Origin: an uncultured bacterium
GTDB taxonomy: Bacteria > Bacillota_I > Bacilli_A > RF39 > UBA660
DNA: 64,000 bases
Reading direction: 5' to 3'
NCBI GenBank assembly: GCA_946560065.1
Contig: CAMNUE010000014.1
Span: 1-64,000 of the forward strand
Under the pieces are notes generated by a model, which saw nothing but the letters and a program-made list of their open reading frames with translations, was not told the origin of the DNA and did no database searches. The position numbers and the translations under genes were made by a program. Positions 1-6,214 of the stretch are shown here, one piece after another (position 1 is the stretch's first letter; every line of letters starts with the position of its first letter).

Positions 1-2
1 TA

Positions 3-65
3 ATTGCAACCATTGTGAGAAGAAAAGAGTTTATAAATAGTTTGAATACAATAATAAAAAAATAA
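3..65 (+). CDS. Possible C-terminal tail of an upstream gene (partial)
   Basis: Frame 3 is open from the window edge to a TAA at 63-65 and would encode about 20 residues rich in Lys, Arg and Ile. It could be the end of a gene starting left of the window. Too short to assign a family. The neighbouring frame is also open for 12 codons, so this is only a weak call. Confidence 0.2.
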   Translation: MATIVRRKEFINSLNTIIKK

Positions 66-77
66 TAGGTAACTATA

Positions 78-90
78 AAATTACAATTTG
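78..90 (+). repeat. Cassette-boundary repeat, copy 1
   Basis: AAATTACAATTTG. The core AAATT-AC-AATTT is a perfect 5+5 bp inverted repeat around a 2-bp asymmetric centre. It lies just upstream of the ribosome site of the 47-aa membrane ORF. Confidence 0.75.
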
Positions 91-106
91 AAAGTGAGAT
101 GTAATT

Positions 107-250
107 ATGGATAAGAAAAAAATTATGAATTGGTTAATAGCAATCATAGTGGCTATTGTGTATTTAACAGTAAGTCTTATATTTGATATATGGGCATTCT
201 CTTGGCTTATATGGGTTGCTTATGCAATTTATAGATTTATCGCAAAATAG
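107..250 (+). CDS. Small hydrophobic membrane protein (47 aa)
   Basis: ATG at 107 to TAG at 248-250, after a GTGAG-like ribosome site. The product begins MDKKKIMNW and is then nearly all hydrophobic, with two short membrane segments (about residues 8-27 and 29-44) separated by an Asp, ending YRFIAK. It resembles the small membrane tails or partners often found beside XRE regulators in gut Firmicutes, but no family is recognised with certainty. It fills the interval between repeat copies 1 and 2, as expected for a single-gene cassette. Confidence 0.6.
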   Translation: MDKKKIMNWLIAIIVAIVYLTVSLIFDIWAFSWLIWVAYAIYRFIAK

Positions 251-253
251 AAA

Positions 254-265
254 AAATTACAATTT
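254..265 (+). repeat. Cassette-boundary repeat, copy 2
   Basis: AAATTACAATTT followed by A instead of G. It starts 3 bp after the stop codon of the 47-aa ORF and 14 bp before the next start codon. Confidence 0.75.
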
Positions 266-279
266 AGAATGGAGCAAGT

Positions 280-918
280 ATGAAAGAATTTTTGGAAAAA
301 ATTAGAATTCCTGATAGAAGTCTAAAAATAAGTAGGAAAATATTAAATACAAGTTCAATATTTTTATTAGGAATAATATTGGGGATATTTTCTAAATGGC
401 TAGATAATTTAAGCATTGATGATACAATATGGTGGAAACATATATTTGGAATATTAGATTTAAGAAATGTATTTTCTTTGTTTGGAATATGGATCTTTAT
501 TGCTGCTACCATTTCAGTATTTAGTAAGACACCATTAAGAGCAAGTTTGAATGTATTTTTGTTTTTTGTAGGTATGACAGTAAGTTACCATTTATATACA
601 ATTTATTTTAGTGGTTTTAATCCTAAAAACTATATGATGATTTGGTATGGAATAACTATGATAACACCAATACTTGCCTTTATTTGTTGGTATGCAAAGG
701 GAAAAGAAAAAATATCAATTATTATTAGTAGCATAATCCTTACTATAATGTTAATATCATCTTTTAGTATAGGAGTTGGGTATTTTTATTTTAAAAGTAT
801 AATTTATACTATTTTGTTTATAGGAACAATATTAGTGTTATATGTAAATCCTAAAAATAGTGTTTATAGTTTGTTAATAGCATTATTATTAGCTTTTGCA
901 TTTAGAATTTTAGTATAA
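280..918 (+). CDS. Polytopic membrane protein of unknown function (212 aa)
   Basis: Starts at ATG 280 after GGAGC. An amphipathic, basic N-terminus (residues 1-22) is followed by about six hydrophobic segments, and the protein ends with a hydrophobic helix. The topology resembles DUF6518-like or other small integral membrane proteins of Firmicutes, but no catalytic motif is visible and the family is not certain. It is bounded on both sides by the AAATTACAATTT repeat, which suggests it moves as a cassette. No promoter of its own is evident, so expression probably depends on upstream read-through. Confidence 0.75.
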   Translation: MKEFLEKIRIPDRSLKISRKILNTSSIFLLGIILGIFSKWLDNLSIDDTIWWKHIFGILDLRNVFSLFGIWIFIAATISVFSKTPLRASLNVFLFFVGMTVSYHLYTIYFSGFNPKNYMMIWYGITMITPILAFICWYAKGKEKISIIISSIILTIMLISSFSIGVGYFYFKSIIYTILFIGTILVLYVNPKNSVYSLLIALLLAFAFRILV

Positions 919-921
919 CAC

Positions 922-934
922 AAATTACAATTTG
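922..934 (+). repeat. Cassette-boundary repeat, copy 3
   Basis: AAATTACAATTTG, 3 bp after the stop of the 212-aa membrane protein and just before a strong GAGGAGG ribosome site. Confidence 0.75.
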
Positions 935-950
935 TTGAGGAGGTTATTCT

Positions 951-1137
951 ATGAAAGAAAAAAATATATTTTTAAATTATGAGAGTTATTAAATATGTTT
1001 TTAAAAATGAAAAATTAAAGAATGTAACTATTTTTAAATTACCAGAATTTCCAAAGGCAATATCTTATGTTACAGAGGAATTTAAAAATGTTGTAGAAGA
1101 AAATAATATAAAAGGTTTTAAGTTTAAAGAACTATAA
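951..1137 (+). pseudogene. Imm11-like (DUF1629) immunity protein remnant
   Basis: A strong ribosome site (GAGGAGG, 936-942) precedes ATG 951, but that frame stops after 13 codons. A second frame opens at ATG 979 and runs to TAA 1135-1137, giving 52 aa. Its second half (IFKLPEF, then a charged helix, then IKGFKFKEL) looks like the C-terminus of Imm11/DUF1629 immunity proteins, which usually end with a helix and a GxxF-type strand. Full-length family members are about 180 aa, so this is a decayed or deleted fragment with a frameshift between the original start and the remaining C-terminus. The family assignment is by motif memory and moderate only. Confidence 0.45.
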
Positions 1138-1140
1138 TTT

Positions 1141-1153
1141 AAATTACAATTTG
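1141..1153 (+). repeat. Cassette-boundary repeat, copy 4
   Basis: AAATTACAATTTG, 3 bp after the stop of the Imm11-like remnant and directly upstream of the GGGAG ribosome site of the 55-aa ORF. Confidence 0.75.
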
Positions 1154-1171
1154 AAAGGGAGAAGAAAAAAT

Positions 1172-1339
1172 ATGAATACTGAAATTCAGACTGTTATTGA
1201 AAAATTTAAAGAAGTAAGAGATATATTGAAAAAGTTTGATAATGGAGATGAGGCAATAGAATATCTAGTTAATGAAACAAAGTTATCCAAAGAAGAATGT
1301 TCTACTGCTTATGATATTATTATAAAAATTGAAGACTAA
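1172..1339 (+). CDS. Small acidic helical protein (55 aa)
   Basis: ATG 1172 is preferred over the upstream in-frame TTG at 1151 because GGGAG (1157-1161) is correctly placed for it and the TTG lies inside the repeat. The product is a charged, predicted all-helical protein with no Cys or membrane segment (pattern FKEVRDILKKF, then EAIEYLVNETKLSKEE). It could be a small DNA-binding or antitoxin-like protein, but no family is recognised. Its stop codon (1337-1339) overlaps the first bases of repeat copy 5. Confidence 0.6.
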   Translation: MNTEIQTVIEKFKEVRDILKKFDNGDEAIEYLVNETKLSKEECSTAYDIIIKIED

Positions 1340-1350
1340 ATTACAATTTG
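1338..1350 (+). repeat. Cassette-boundary repeat, copy 5
   Basis: AAATTACAATTTG, overlapping the TAA stop of the 55-aa ORF and followed at once by a Rho-independent terminator. Confidence 0.75.
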
Positions 1351-1352
1351 TG

Positions 1353-1382
1353 GAGTAGATTATTTAAGATTTACTCTTTTTT
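1353..1382 (+). terminator. Rho-independent terminator
   Basis: Stem GAGTAGAT (1353-1360) pairs with ATTTACTC (1369-1376) through an 8-nt loop, followed by TTTTTT. It ends the transcript of the first cassettes. Confidence 0.8.
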
Positions 1383-1431
1383 GCTACAATTAAGAAAAAT
1401 AATTTACTATAATTCATTACTAATAACTAGA

Positions 1432-1449
1432 TGTCAAAGACTTTTGACA
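1432..1449. promoter_or_regulatory. Candidate operator of the XRE regulator (7+7 bp inverted repeat)
   Basis: TGTCAAA-GACT-TTTGACA is a perfect 7-bp inverted repeat with a 4-bp spacer, centred about 55 bp upstream of the XRE start and about 20 bp downstream of a TATAAT box at 1408-1413. The position fits autorepression by the adjacent regulator. The pairing is seen; the role is inferred. Confidence 0.55.
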
Positions 1450-1493
1450 GACAAAAATATTTCTTTCATATAAAATGTAATTGGAGGTGCAAA

Positions 1494-2075
1494 ATGAATG
1501 TTGGAGCAAGAATTAAAAAATACAGAGAAAAACAAAATATTTCACAAGATGAATTAGCATTGAAAGTTTTTGTTTCAAGACAAACAATATCTAATTGGGA
1601 GACAAATAAAAGTTATCCTGATATAAAAAGTTTAACTATGTTATCTAACATTTTTCATGTAACTCTAGATGATTTTATAAAAGGAGATATAGAGGAGATG
1701 AAAAGGATAGTAAGTAAAGAAAAAATAGAAAAATTTAATATAATGAGTTATATTTTCCTAGTAGAAATGCTAATTGTTATGTTTAGTGCATATCCATTAT
1801 TTACCTTAGATGGATACATTGGTGTTATTATTTGGGCATTATTTTTTGTAATAACATTTGTAACAGCAATAGTCATTGAGAAATTTAAAAAGAAGAATGA
1901 TATTCAAACTTATAAAGAGATTATTGCTTTTATGGAAAATAAATCATTATCTTATGAAGAAGTACAACAAGAAATTGGAAAAAGAAATTATCAAAAAATA
2001 TTGTTAGCGATTTTGACAGGTTTAATAACATTTATTATTTTTATAATTGAAATATTCATAATGAAAGAATTATAG
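1494..2075 (+). CDS. XRE-family regulator with membrane-spanning C-terminal domain (193 aa)
   Basis: ATG 1494 is chosen because it follows TTGGAGGTG; the longer frame reaches back over the palindromic operator. Residues 3-60 are a Cro/CI helix-turn-helix (GARIKKYREKQNISQDELA, then VSRQTISNWE, then LSNIFHVTLDDF). Residues about 90-130 hold two membrane helices, and a third hydrophobic segment ends the protein. This XRE plus transmembrane architecture is common in gut Firmicutes and suggests a membrane-tethered sensor-regulator. A 35-aa membrane peptide gene follows. Regulation through the inverted repeat at 1432-1449 is likely. Confidence 0.85.
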   Translation: MNVGARIKKYREKQNISQDELALKVFVSRQTISNWETNKSYPDIKSLTMLSNIFHVTLDDFIKGDIEEMKRIVSKEKIEKFNIMSYIFLVEMLIVMFSAYPLFTLDGYIGVIIWALFFVITFVTAIVIEKFKKKNDIQTYKEIIAFMENKSLSYEEVQQEIGKRNYQKILLAILTGLITFIIFIIEIFIMKEL

Positions 2076-2101
2076 TAAAAAGAGATTTTAGGAGGTAGAA
2101 T

Positions 2102-2209
2102 ATGGAATTTTGGATATTTATGATACTATTTATATTTATTGGTGGAGGCTGTACACTTACTGGTACTTGGTGGAGTAAAAAGAAAAAAGAAAACAATCAA
2201 AAAAAATAA
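2102..2209 (+). CDS. Small single-pass membrane peptide (35 aa)
   Basis: ATG 2102 after GGAGGTAG, 26 bp downstream of the XRE stop. A hydrophobic helix (residues 3-22, including GGGCTLTGTWW) is followed by a Lys-rich tail, so it is probably N-out/C-in. Small ORFs of this kind often follow membrane-linked XRE regulators and may be a partner or target. The function is unknown. It ends 11 bp before repeat copy 6. Confidence 0.55.
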   Translation: MEFWIFMILFIFIGGGCTLTGTWWSKKKKENNQKK

Positions 2210-2220
2210 GTTATTATTAA

Positions 2221-2232
2221 AAATTACAATTT
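2221..2232 (+). repeat. Cassette-boundary repeat, copy 6 (last copy)
   Basis: AAATTACAATTT followed by A. It is the last copy in the window and marks the right end of the small-gene array; a promoter and a structured RNA begin 16 bp later. Confidence 0.75.
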
Positions 2233-2247
2233 ATGCAACAAATGATA

Positions 2248-2276
2248 TTGCTTTAAATTAAGATAAACGATATAAT
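2248..2276 (+). promoter_or_regulatory. Promoter of candidate ncRNA 1
   Basis: TTGCTT (2248-2253), a 17-bp spacer and TATAAT (2271-2276). The same TTGCTT-17-TATAAT arrangement occurs at 6119-6147. Confidence 0.65.
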
Positions 2277-2283
2277 AAATATA

Positions 2284-2410
2284 TCAAATATCAATGAACT
2301 TATTTTTTTACTGGTGAGTGCAAAACCCCATCAGTAAACGCACCAGATTGATAGGTAACTCGAGTTTTTCGAGTAGTAATAGAAAACGACTTGTAAATGA
2401 GTCGTTTTTA
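2284..2410 (+). ncRNA. Candidate structured RNA 1 with H-type pseudoknot and terminator
   Basis: The predicted transcript of about 125 nt contains: a 10-bp stem 2307-2316/2329-2338; a loop GTGC (2318-2321) able to pair with GCAC (2340-2343), giving an H-type pseudoknot; a competing 6-bp pairing CTGGTG (2311-2316) with CACCAG (2341-2346); a hairpin ACTCGA-GTTTT-TCGAGT (2358-2374); and a terminator AAAACGACT/AGTCGTTTT (2383-2408) with a T run. The two exclusive pairings suggest a switch or a type III antitoxin-like RNA. It ends about 40 bp before an ASCH-like gene. No known RNA family was recognised. Confidence 0.55.
2383..2409 (+). terminator. Rho-independent terminator of ncRNA 1
   Basis: A 9-bp stem (2383-2391 with 2400-2408) with an 8-nt loop. 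The stem's 3' side runs into TTTTT. Confidence 0.8.
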
Positions 2411-2451
2411 TGTTTTTATATAATATTATATTGATTAAAAGAGGTATTGAA

Positions 2452-2952
2452 ATGAAGGATGAATTAAAGATTTTAAAGGCAAGAGAATTTTGCAGAAAAG
2501 TTAGAAAATTAGCTGATGAAGCTGATTTACCATTTTTTGTTGTAACTGATGGGGCTAGTGCAACTAAAAATAATGGTTGTTTAGCAGTAAAGTGTGCAAG
2601 AGATAATCATATTAAATGGGAAAAAGACAATGGTTTTAATCCAGATGAAGATTGGTCTAATGAAAAGATTTACTATATTGATTTTCCTAAATCTGAATAT
2701 GTTGCTTATCAAGAAAGACTTTTTAATGGAGAAATGATTTATACAACTCGTGTCTCAAGTGAAGTTGGTAAATATGAAATTAATAAGATTTATGATTCTT
2801 ATTTTGGTAAATTAAAAGTTGTATACTTTGAACATTTTGATGATATAAATAAACATCCTTTTTATAATGAACTTACAAAAGAACAACTTAAAGAAATTAA
2901 TTTTTATATTAAAGAAAATGGTTATGATTTAATTGGTTTGATTAAAATTTAA
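2452..2952 (+). CDS. ASCH-like protein of unknown function (166 aa)
   Basis: ATG 2452 follows GAGGT and is preferred to the upstream in-frame ATG at 2410, which abuts the terminator. Residues about 1-75 carry a segment (PFFVVTDGASATKNNG, then HIKWEKDNGFNPDEDW) shared with uncharacterised proteins of gut Firmicutes and their phages. Residues about 85-166 (MIYTTRVSSEVGKY, then HPFYNELTKEQ) resemble ASCH-type phage proteins; ASCH folds are linked to RNA binding or base-specific cleavage. It follows a pseudoknotted RNA with terminator, an order reminiscent of type III toxin-antitoxin loci, although it does not look like ToxN, TenpN or CptN. Confidence 0.6.
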   Translation: MKDELKILKAREFCRKVRKLADEADLPFFVVTDGASATKNNGCLAVKCARDNHIKWEKDNGFNPDEDWSNEKIYYIDFPKSEYVAYQERLFNGEMIYTTRVSSEVGKYEINKIYDSYFGKLKVVYFEHFDDINKHPFYNELTKEQLKEINFYIKENGYDLIGLIKI

Positions 2953-3001
2953 TTATTTTATGTTATAATAAACAACAATAAAAAATTAGGAGGTATTTAT
3001 A

Positions 3002-3976
3002 GTGAAAAAAGTGAATAGTTGGAGTTCTGAATATAGAAAGAAAAAATTTTATGATAATCAAAGATATAAAAAGGAGAAGAATTTTTTTGAAGGAGGGTCT
3101 AAGCCTATACCTAAGATTATTTCTGTTATGTTGGATTTAGAGGATACTTGTGACTATATAGATGATGACAAGGCTGCTTATTTTATTAAACAGCTTGATG
3201 AGATAAGAAAGCAATTTTGTGCTGATTATGCTACTATTAGTATTTCTACTCATTATGATAGTTCTGATTCTATGCGAGAGGTTTTAGACATACTTAGTCG
3301 TAATTTAACTAAGAATGTTAAAATTGGAATGAACTTTTATTATGGTGGTAGATATGATTATGAGAATGATGTAGATATTTATGAAGCCTGTAATTTTAAT
3401 TCTAGAAAAGTAGAAACATTTAAAGATTATTGTGTTGATGATATAGGTACTAAAAATCAATGGTTTGCGATAATTGATGATAGTGTACATGAAGATACTT
3501 ATAAAAGTTTTCAAAATAAACATCCTATGGTAGTGTGTAGACCTTCACAAACGAAAGTTAATTCTAATAATATAAACTTTATGAATTTAGCAACTGAGAC
3601 AAAAGGCTTTGATGGAGTTATTGAAATGATGGATGAGTATATGAAGTCAATTAAATCTCTTACTAGAAGTAATGTATTAGCAAAACAAAAATTTATGCTT
3701 AGACATTTGTCTAGTTATGAATTAACTAAAAAAATTAGGGATAGAGAGTATGAATTTTTAGTTAGATATTTTAGTGAAGGTTATGCTGATGAAGATGACT
3801 ACAATGATACTTTAACTTGGTTAGGGTTTACAATTTCATTGGATGAATGTTCTAAAAAAGATTTAGATAACTTAAAAGGACTTTTAAAATTACTTATGAA
3901 TAAATTTAAGGAAAATGAAGATTATACTAAGATAAATAGCATAAAAGTATTTGAAAAGATTTTTGATGAAAATTAG
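3002..3976 (+). CDS. Unknown soluble protein (324 aa)
   Basis: The start is GTG 3002 after TTAGGAGGT. No family recognised. The N-terminal third has an alternating pattern with a hydrophobic strand ending in an acidic loop (IISVMLDLEDTCD, about residues 39-51), and a second strand WFAIIDDS near residue 160 followed by MVVCRPSQ. This is compatible with a Rossmann or HAD-like alpha/beta fold, but the classical DxD pair is absent. The C-terminal 110 residues are helical and charged. It has its own TGTTATAAT extended -10 box just upstream (about 2960-2969). No terminator is visible after it. Confidence 0.6.
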   Translation: MKKVNSWSSEYRKKKFYDNQRYKKEKNFFEGGSKPIPKIISVMLDLEDTCDYIDDDKAAYFIKQLDEIRKQFCADYATISISTHYDSSDSMREVLDILSRNLTKNVKIGMNFYYGGRYDYENDVDIYEACNFNSRKVETFKDYCVDDIGTKNQWFAIIDDSVHEDTYKSFQNKHPMVVCRPSQTKVNSNNINFMNLATETKGFDGVIEMMDEYMKSIKSLTRSNVLAKQKFMLRHLSSYELTKKIRDREYEFLVRYFSEGYADEDDYNDTLTWLGFTISLDECSKKDLDNLKGLLKLLMNKFKENEDYTKINSIKVFEKIFDEN

Positions 3977-4026
3977 TAATTATAATATTTTTTTAAACTT
4001 TCCTTGTTCTCGAAATTTGTTTAATA

Positions 4027-4055
4027 TTGTCACATTTTGTCTTTAGTGTTATAAT
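4027..4055 (+). promoter_or_regulatory. Promoter of the NlpC/P60-like gene
   Basis: TTGTCA (4027-4032), 17-bp spacer, TATAAT (4050-4055) with an extended TG. Confidence 0.7.
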
Positions 4056-4077
4056 TTTTTTAGAATGGAGTTTTGAT

Positions 4078-4599
4078 ATGAGTAAAATATATATTGTTTT
4101 AACGTATTCTGGAACTGTTTTATCAAAATTAATTAAGATATATACTCAAAAAGAATATTCTCATGTTTCTATATCTTTAGATGAGAATTTAAAACAAATG
4201 TATAGTTTTGGAAGACTTAATCCTTATGTGCCTTTTGTTGGTGGTTTCGTTCAAGAATCTCCTAATTATGGTACTTTTAAAAGATTTAATAAAACTAAGA
4301 CAAAAATTTATTCATTAGAGGTTGATGAGAGACAATATGAGAAGATTATAAGAATTATTAAGAAAATAGACTTAGATAAGAAAAATTATCGTTTTAATAT
4401 AATTGGATTGTTTGCAGTAGCATTGCATTTAAAAATAAAGAGGGAAAAATCATTTTATTGTGCTGAATTTGTAAAGTATGTTTTTGATAATTCTAATTTA
4501 CAAATTGGTTTACCTGATATAGTGCAGCCTGATGATTTTTCAAGAATCGAAGGTAGTAGTGAAGTTTATACAGGAATGTTAAACGACTATCGTGCTTGA
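4078..4599 (+). CDS. NlpC/P60-superfamily (permuted papain-fold) protein (173 aa)
   Basis: ATG 4078 lies 22 bp downstream of a good promoter, after TGGAG; the longer frame starts inside the promoter. The fold is suggested by YSHVSISL (His29 as general base) and FYCAEFV (Cys128 as nucleophile), the His-before-Cys order of circularly permuted NlpC/P60 enzymes of the YiiX/YebB/LRAT type. Such enzymes act as amidases or acyltransferases on peptidoglycan or lipids. No signal peptide is visible, so it probably acts in the cytosol. It is monocistronic, ending at a terminator. Confidence 0.75.
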   Translation: MSKIYIVLTYSGTVLSKLIKIYTQKEYSHVSISLDENLKQMYSFGRLNPYVPFVGGFVQESPNYGTFKRFNKTKTKIYSLEVDERQYEKIIRIIKKIDLDKKNYRFNIIGLFAVALHLKIKREKSFYCAEFVKYVFDNSNLQIGLPDIVQPDDFSRIEGSSEVYTGMLNDYRA

Positions 4600-4610
4600 G
4601 TTATGATGAA

Positions 4611-4638
4611 AGGATTGATTTAAATCGATTCTTTTTTT
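4611..4638 (+). terminator. Rho-independent terminator
   Basis: GGATTGA and TCGATTC arms around TTTAAA, followed by TTTTTTT. Confidence 0.7.
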
Positions 4639-4651
4639 GTATTATACTTGG

Positions 4652-4681
4652 TTGTTTAATTTACTATTTTAGTGGTATAAT
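4652..4681 (+). promoter_or_regulatory. Promoter at the left end of the SipW/TasA-like cluster
   Basis: TTGTTT (4652-4657), 18-bp spacer, TATAAT (4676-4681) within TGGTATAAT (extended -10). The first gene starts 25 bp downstream. Confidence 0.65.
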
Positions 4682-4705
4682 TTAGAAGAAGGTGTGGGCT
4701 AGTAA

Positions 4706-5386
4706 ATGAGAAGATTATTTGATAATAAACTATTTAAAGTTTTTTCTTTGATAGTTGAAATTTTGTTTATAGTTGTATTTTCTATGTATTTGTTTTTTTT
4801 ATTAATAGAAAAAATATCTGATGATAGAAGTATATTTGGTTATCGTATTTTTACGTTAACTAATTATTCGATGACTGATATTTATGATAAAAATGATATG
4901 CTTATAATAAAAGATGCTGATATTACTAATTTAAAAGTTGATGATGATGTAGCATATATTGGTGAACGTGGTGGTTTGAATGGAACCTTTGTTATTAGTA
5001 GAATTGTTAAGATTGAAAAAGAGAATAATGATGTTGTAGTTATTACTAGAGGTATTAATTCTAATGTTGATAATCCTTCAATTAGTAATAAAAAAATTAT
5101 TGGAAAAGTAGTAGGAAAACTTCCTATTGTTACACAACTTAATCATATTGCTAAAAATAGATTTTATTGTTTTTTATTATTTTTTTGTCCTTTACTTTTA
5201 ATTATTATTATAGAAATAATAAAAACGTTAAAAGAAATAAAGTCAGAAAATGTAGGTTGTGAAGAAAAAGTTGATGATCCTATTATAGTTTCTAGTATAG
5301 ATGTAAACGAATCTGTTGATAATGAAGAACCTAAAATAATTAGTTTTGAGGTTGTTATAACTGAAAAGAAAGAAGAAATTATTTAA
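4706..5386 (+). CDS. SipW-like signal peptidase paralogue lacking the catalytic His (226 aa)
   Basis: N-terminal membrane helix (about 13-34), a peptidase S26B-like extracellular domain (about 40-145), a second helix (about 152-173) and an acidic cytosolic tail. It aligns without gaps over the first 100 residues with the SipW encoded at 26402-27013. The nucleophile is retained (Ser55, in TNYSMT), but the general-base His98 of the paralogue (ITHRII) is Ser here (FVISRIVKI). ER-type/SipW enzymes use a Ser-His pair, so this copy is probably inactive or altered. It may act as a chaperone, regulator or partner of the active SipW enzymes. The tail from residue 175 is Glu/Val-rich. Confidence 0.85.
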   Translation: MRRLFDNKLFKVFSLIVEILFIVVFSMYLFFLLIEKISDDRSIFGYRIFTLTNYSMTDIYDKNDMLIIKDADITNLKVDDDVAYIGERGGLNGTFVISRIVKIEKENNDVVVITRGINSNVDNPSISNKKIIGKVVGKLPIVTQLNHIAKNRFYCFLLFFCPLLLIIIIEIIKTLKEIKSENVGCEEKVDDPIIVSSIDVNESVDNEEPKIISFEVVITEKKEEII

Positions 5387-5468
5387 AATATAACTTGAAA
5401 AATAATAACTTCTTTTTTTATTTGATATTTAGTGTGTTATATTGAAATTGTATAGGAGGTATATATTT

Positions 5469-6068
5469 ATGAAAAAAAGTGATTTTTCTTTGATTAGTTC
5501 AGGAGGGTATATTGTTTTACAAGAAGGAAATGATTCTTGTTTAATTAGGCAAACAGTTGATAATGATGTGATGTTTTCAGCTTCTAAAGAAAAAGCAGAA
5601 ATAGAATTTAGAGTTGATTCTGATAATTTTGAGGAGTTGCAGGCTTATTTGGTTTTTGAAAGCTTAATGAAATCAATTATTGGTAGATATATACTTAATG
5701 ATTATCATAAAGAAGGTAGTCTTGTTCTTCCAGAAGATTTTATTAATTTAGAAGATAGGCGTATTATATGGCATTCCGATAGTAGTACTGATAATACCCT
5801 GATGTTAGAGTATACTGGTAATTCAATTAGATTGGCTATTTGTAAAGATATTAAGGCTAATAGAAGTAGTGGTAATATTGTGAGAATTAGAACGAATGGC
5901 TCTGATTACAATTATTATTATCAAGAATTTGTTGATTTTTATCGGAATTTAGAAATGATTGAAAAACGTTTGCATCCAGATGATAAAAGTAATAATGAGA
6001 TAGGTAAGCAATTTAATAATAAAGGTACTTCTAAGAGAAAAAGACTTTATATCTTTAAGCATTTATAA
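5469..6068 (+). CDS. Unknown cytosolic protein in the surface cluster (199 aa)
   Basis: ATG 5469 follows TAGGAGGTATA and is preferred over the in-frame TTG at 5442. No signal peptide or membrane helix. The sequence is mixed alpha/beta with many Asp, Glu and Tyr and a basic C-terminus (KRKRLYIFKHL). No known domain is recognised. It sits between a degenerate SipW-like gene and secreted TasA-like genes, which suggests a cytosolic accessory or regulator of the cluster, but nothing in the sequence proves that. Confidence 0.6.
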   Translation: MKKSDFSLISSGGYIVLQEGNDSCLIRQTVDNDVMFSASKEKAEIEFRVDSDNFEELQAYLVFESLMKSIIGRYILNDYHKEGSLVLPEDFINLEDRRIIWHSDSSTDNTLMLEYTGNSIRLAICKDIKANRSSGNIVRIRTNGSDYNYYYQEFVDFYRNLEMIEKRLHPDDKSNNEIGKQFNNKGTSKRKRLYIFKHL

Positions 6069-6118
6069 TTATTTTTGACATTAAATTTTATTTTTTGACA
6101 AATTTCGATTATTTTGTA

Positions 6119-6147
6119 TTGCTTAAATTATTTTTTGTGGTTATAAT
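6119..6147 (+). promoter_or_regulatory. Promoter of the TasA-like gene pair
   Basis: TTGCTT (6119-6124), 17-bp spacer, TATAAT (6142-6147). It lies inside the longest reading frame of the next gene, which argues for a downstream start at 6215. Confidence 0.65.
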
Positions 6148-6214
6148 TATTGTGGACATAGTAGGAAAGGTGGCATGTGGGAGTACTAATAATATAGAAG
6201 CAAGTGGTGGTTTA

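Noticed and set aside
264..512. Minus-strand ORF opposite the 212-aa membrane protein
   Set aside because: Shadow frame of a real gene; no ribosome site, composition only reflects AT richness.
78..2232. CRISPR array as explanation for the six short repeats
   Set aside because: Repeats are only 12-13 bp and spacing is 176-883 bp and filled by genes; not a CRISPR layout.
78..2232. Classical integron attC sites
   Set aside because: The repeats lack the GTTRRRY/RYYYAAC boxes and are too short; kept only as integron-like inference.
2284..2410. Known riboswitch (preQ1, fluoride, THF) or SRP RNA
   Set aside because: Core consensus sequences of these classes as I know them are not present.
2452..2952. 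ToxN-family type III toxin
   Set aside because: Length fits, but sequence motifs point to an ASCH-like domain; no ToxN resemblance recognised.
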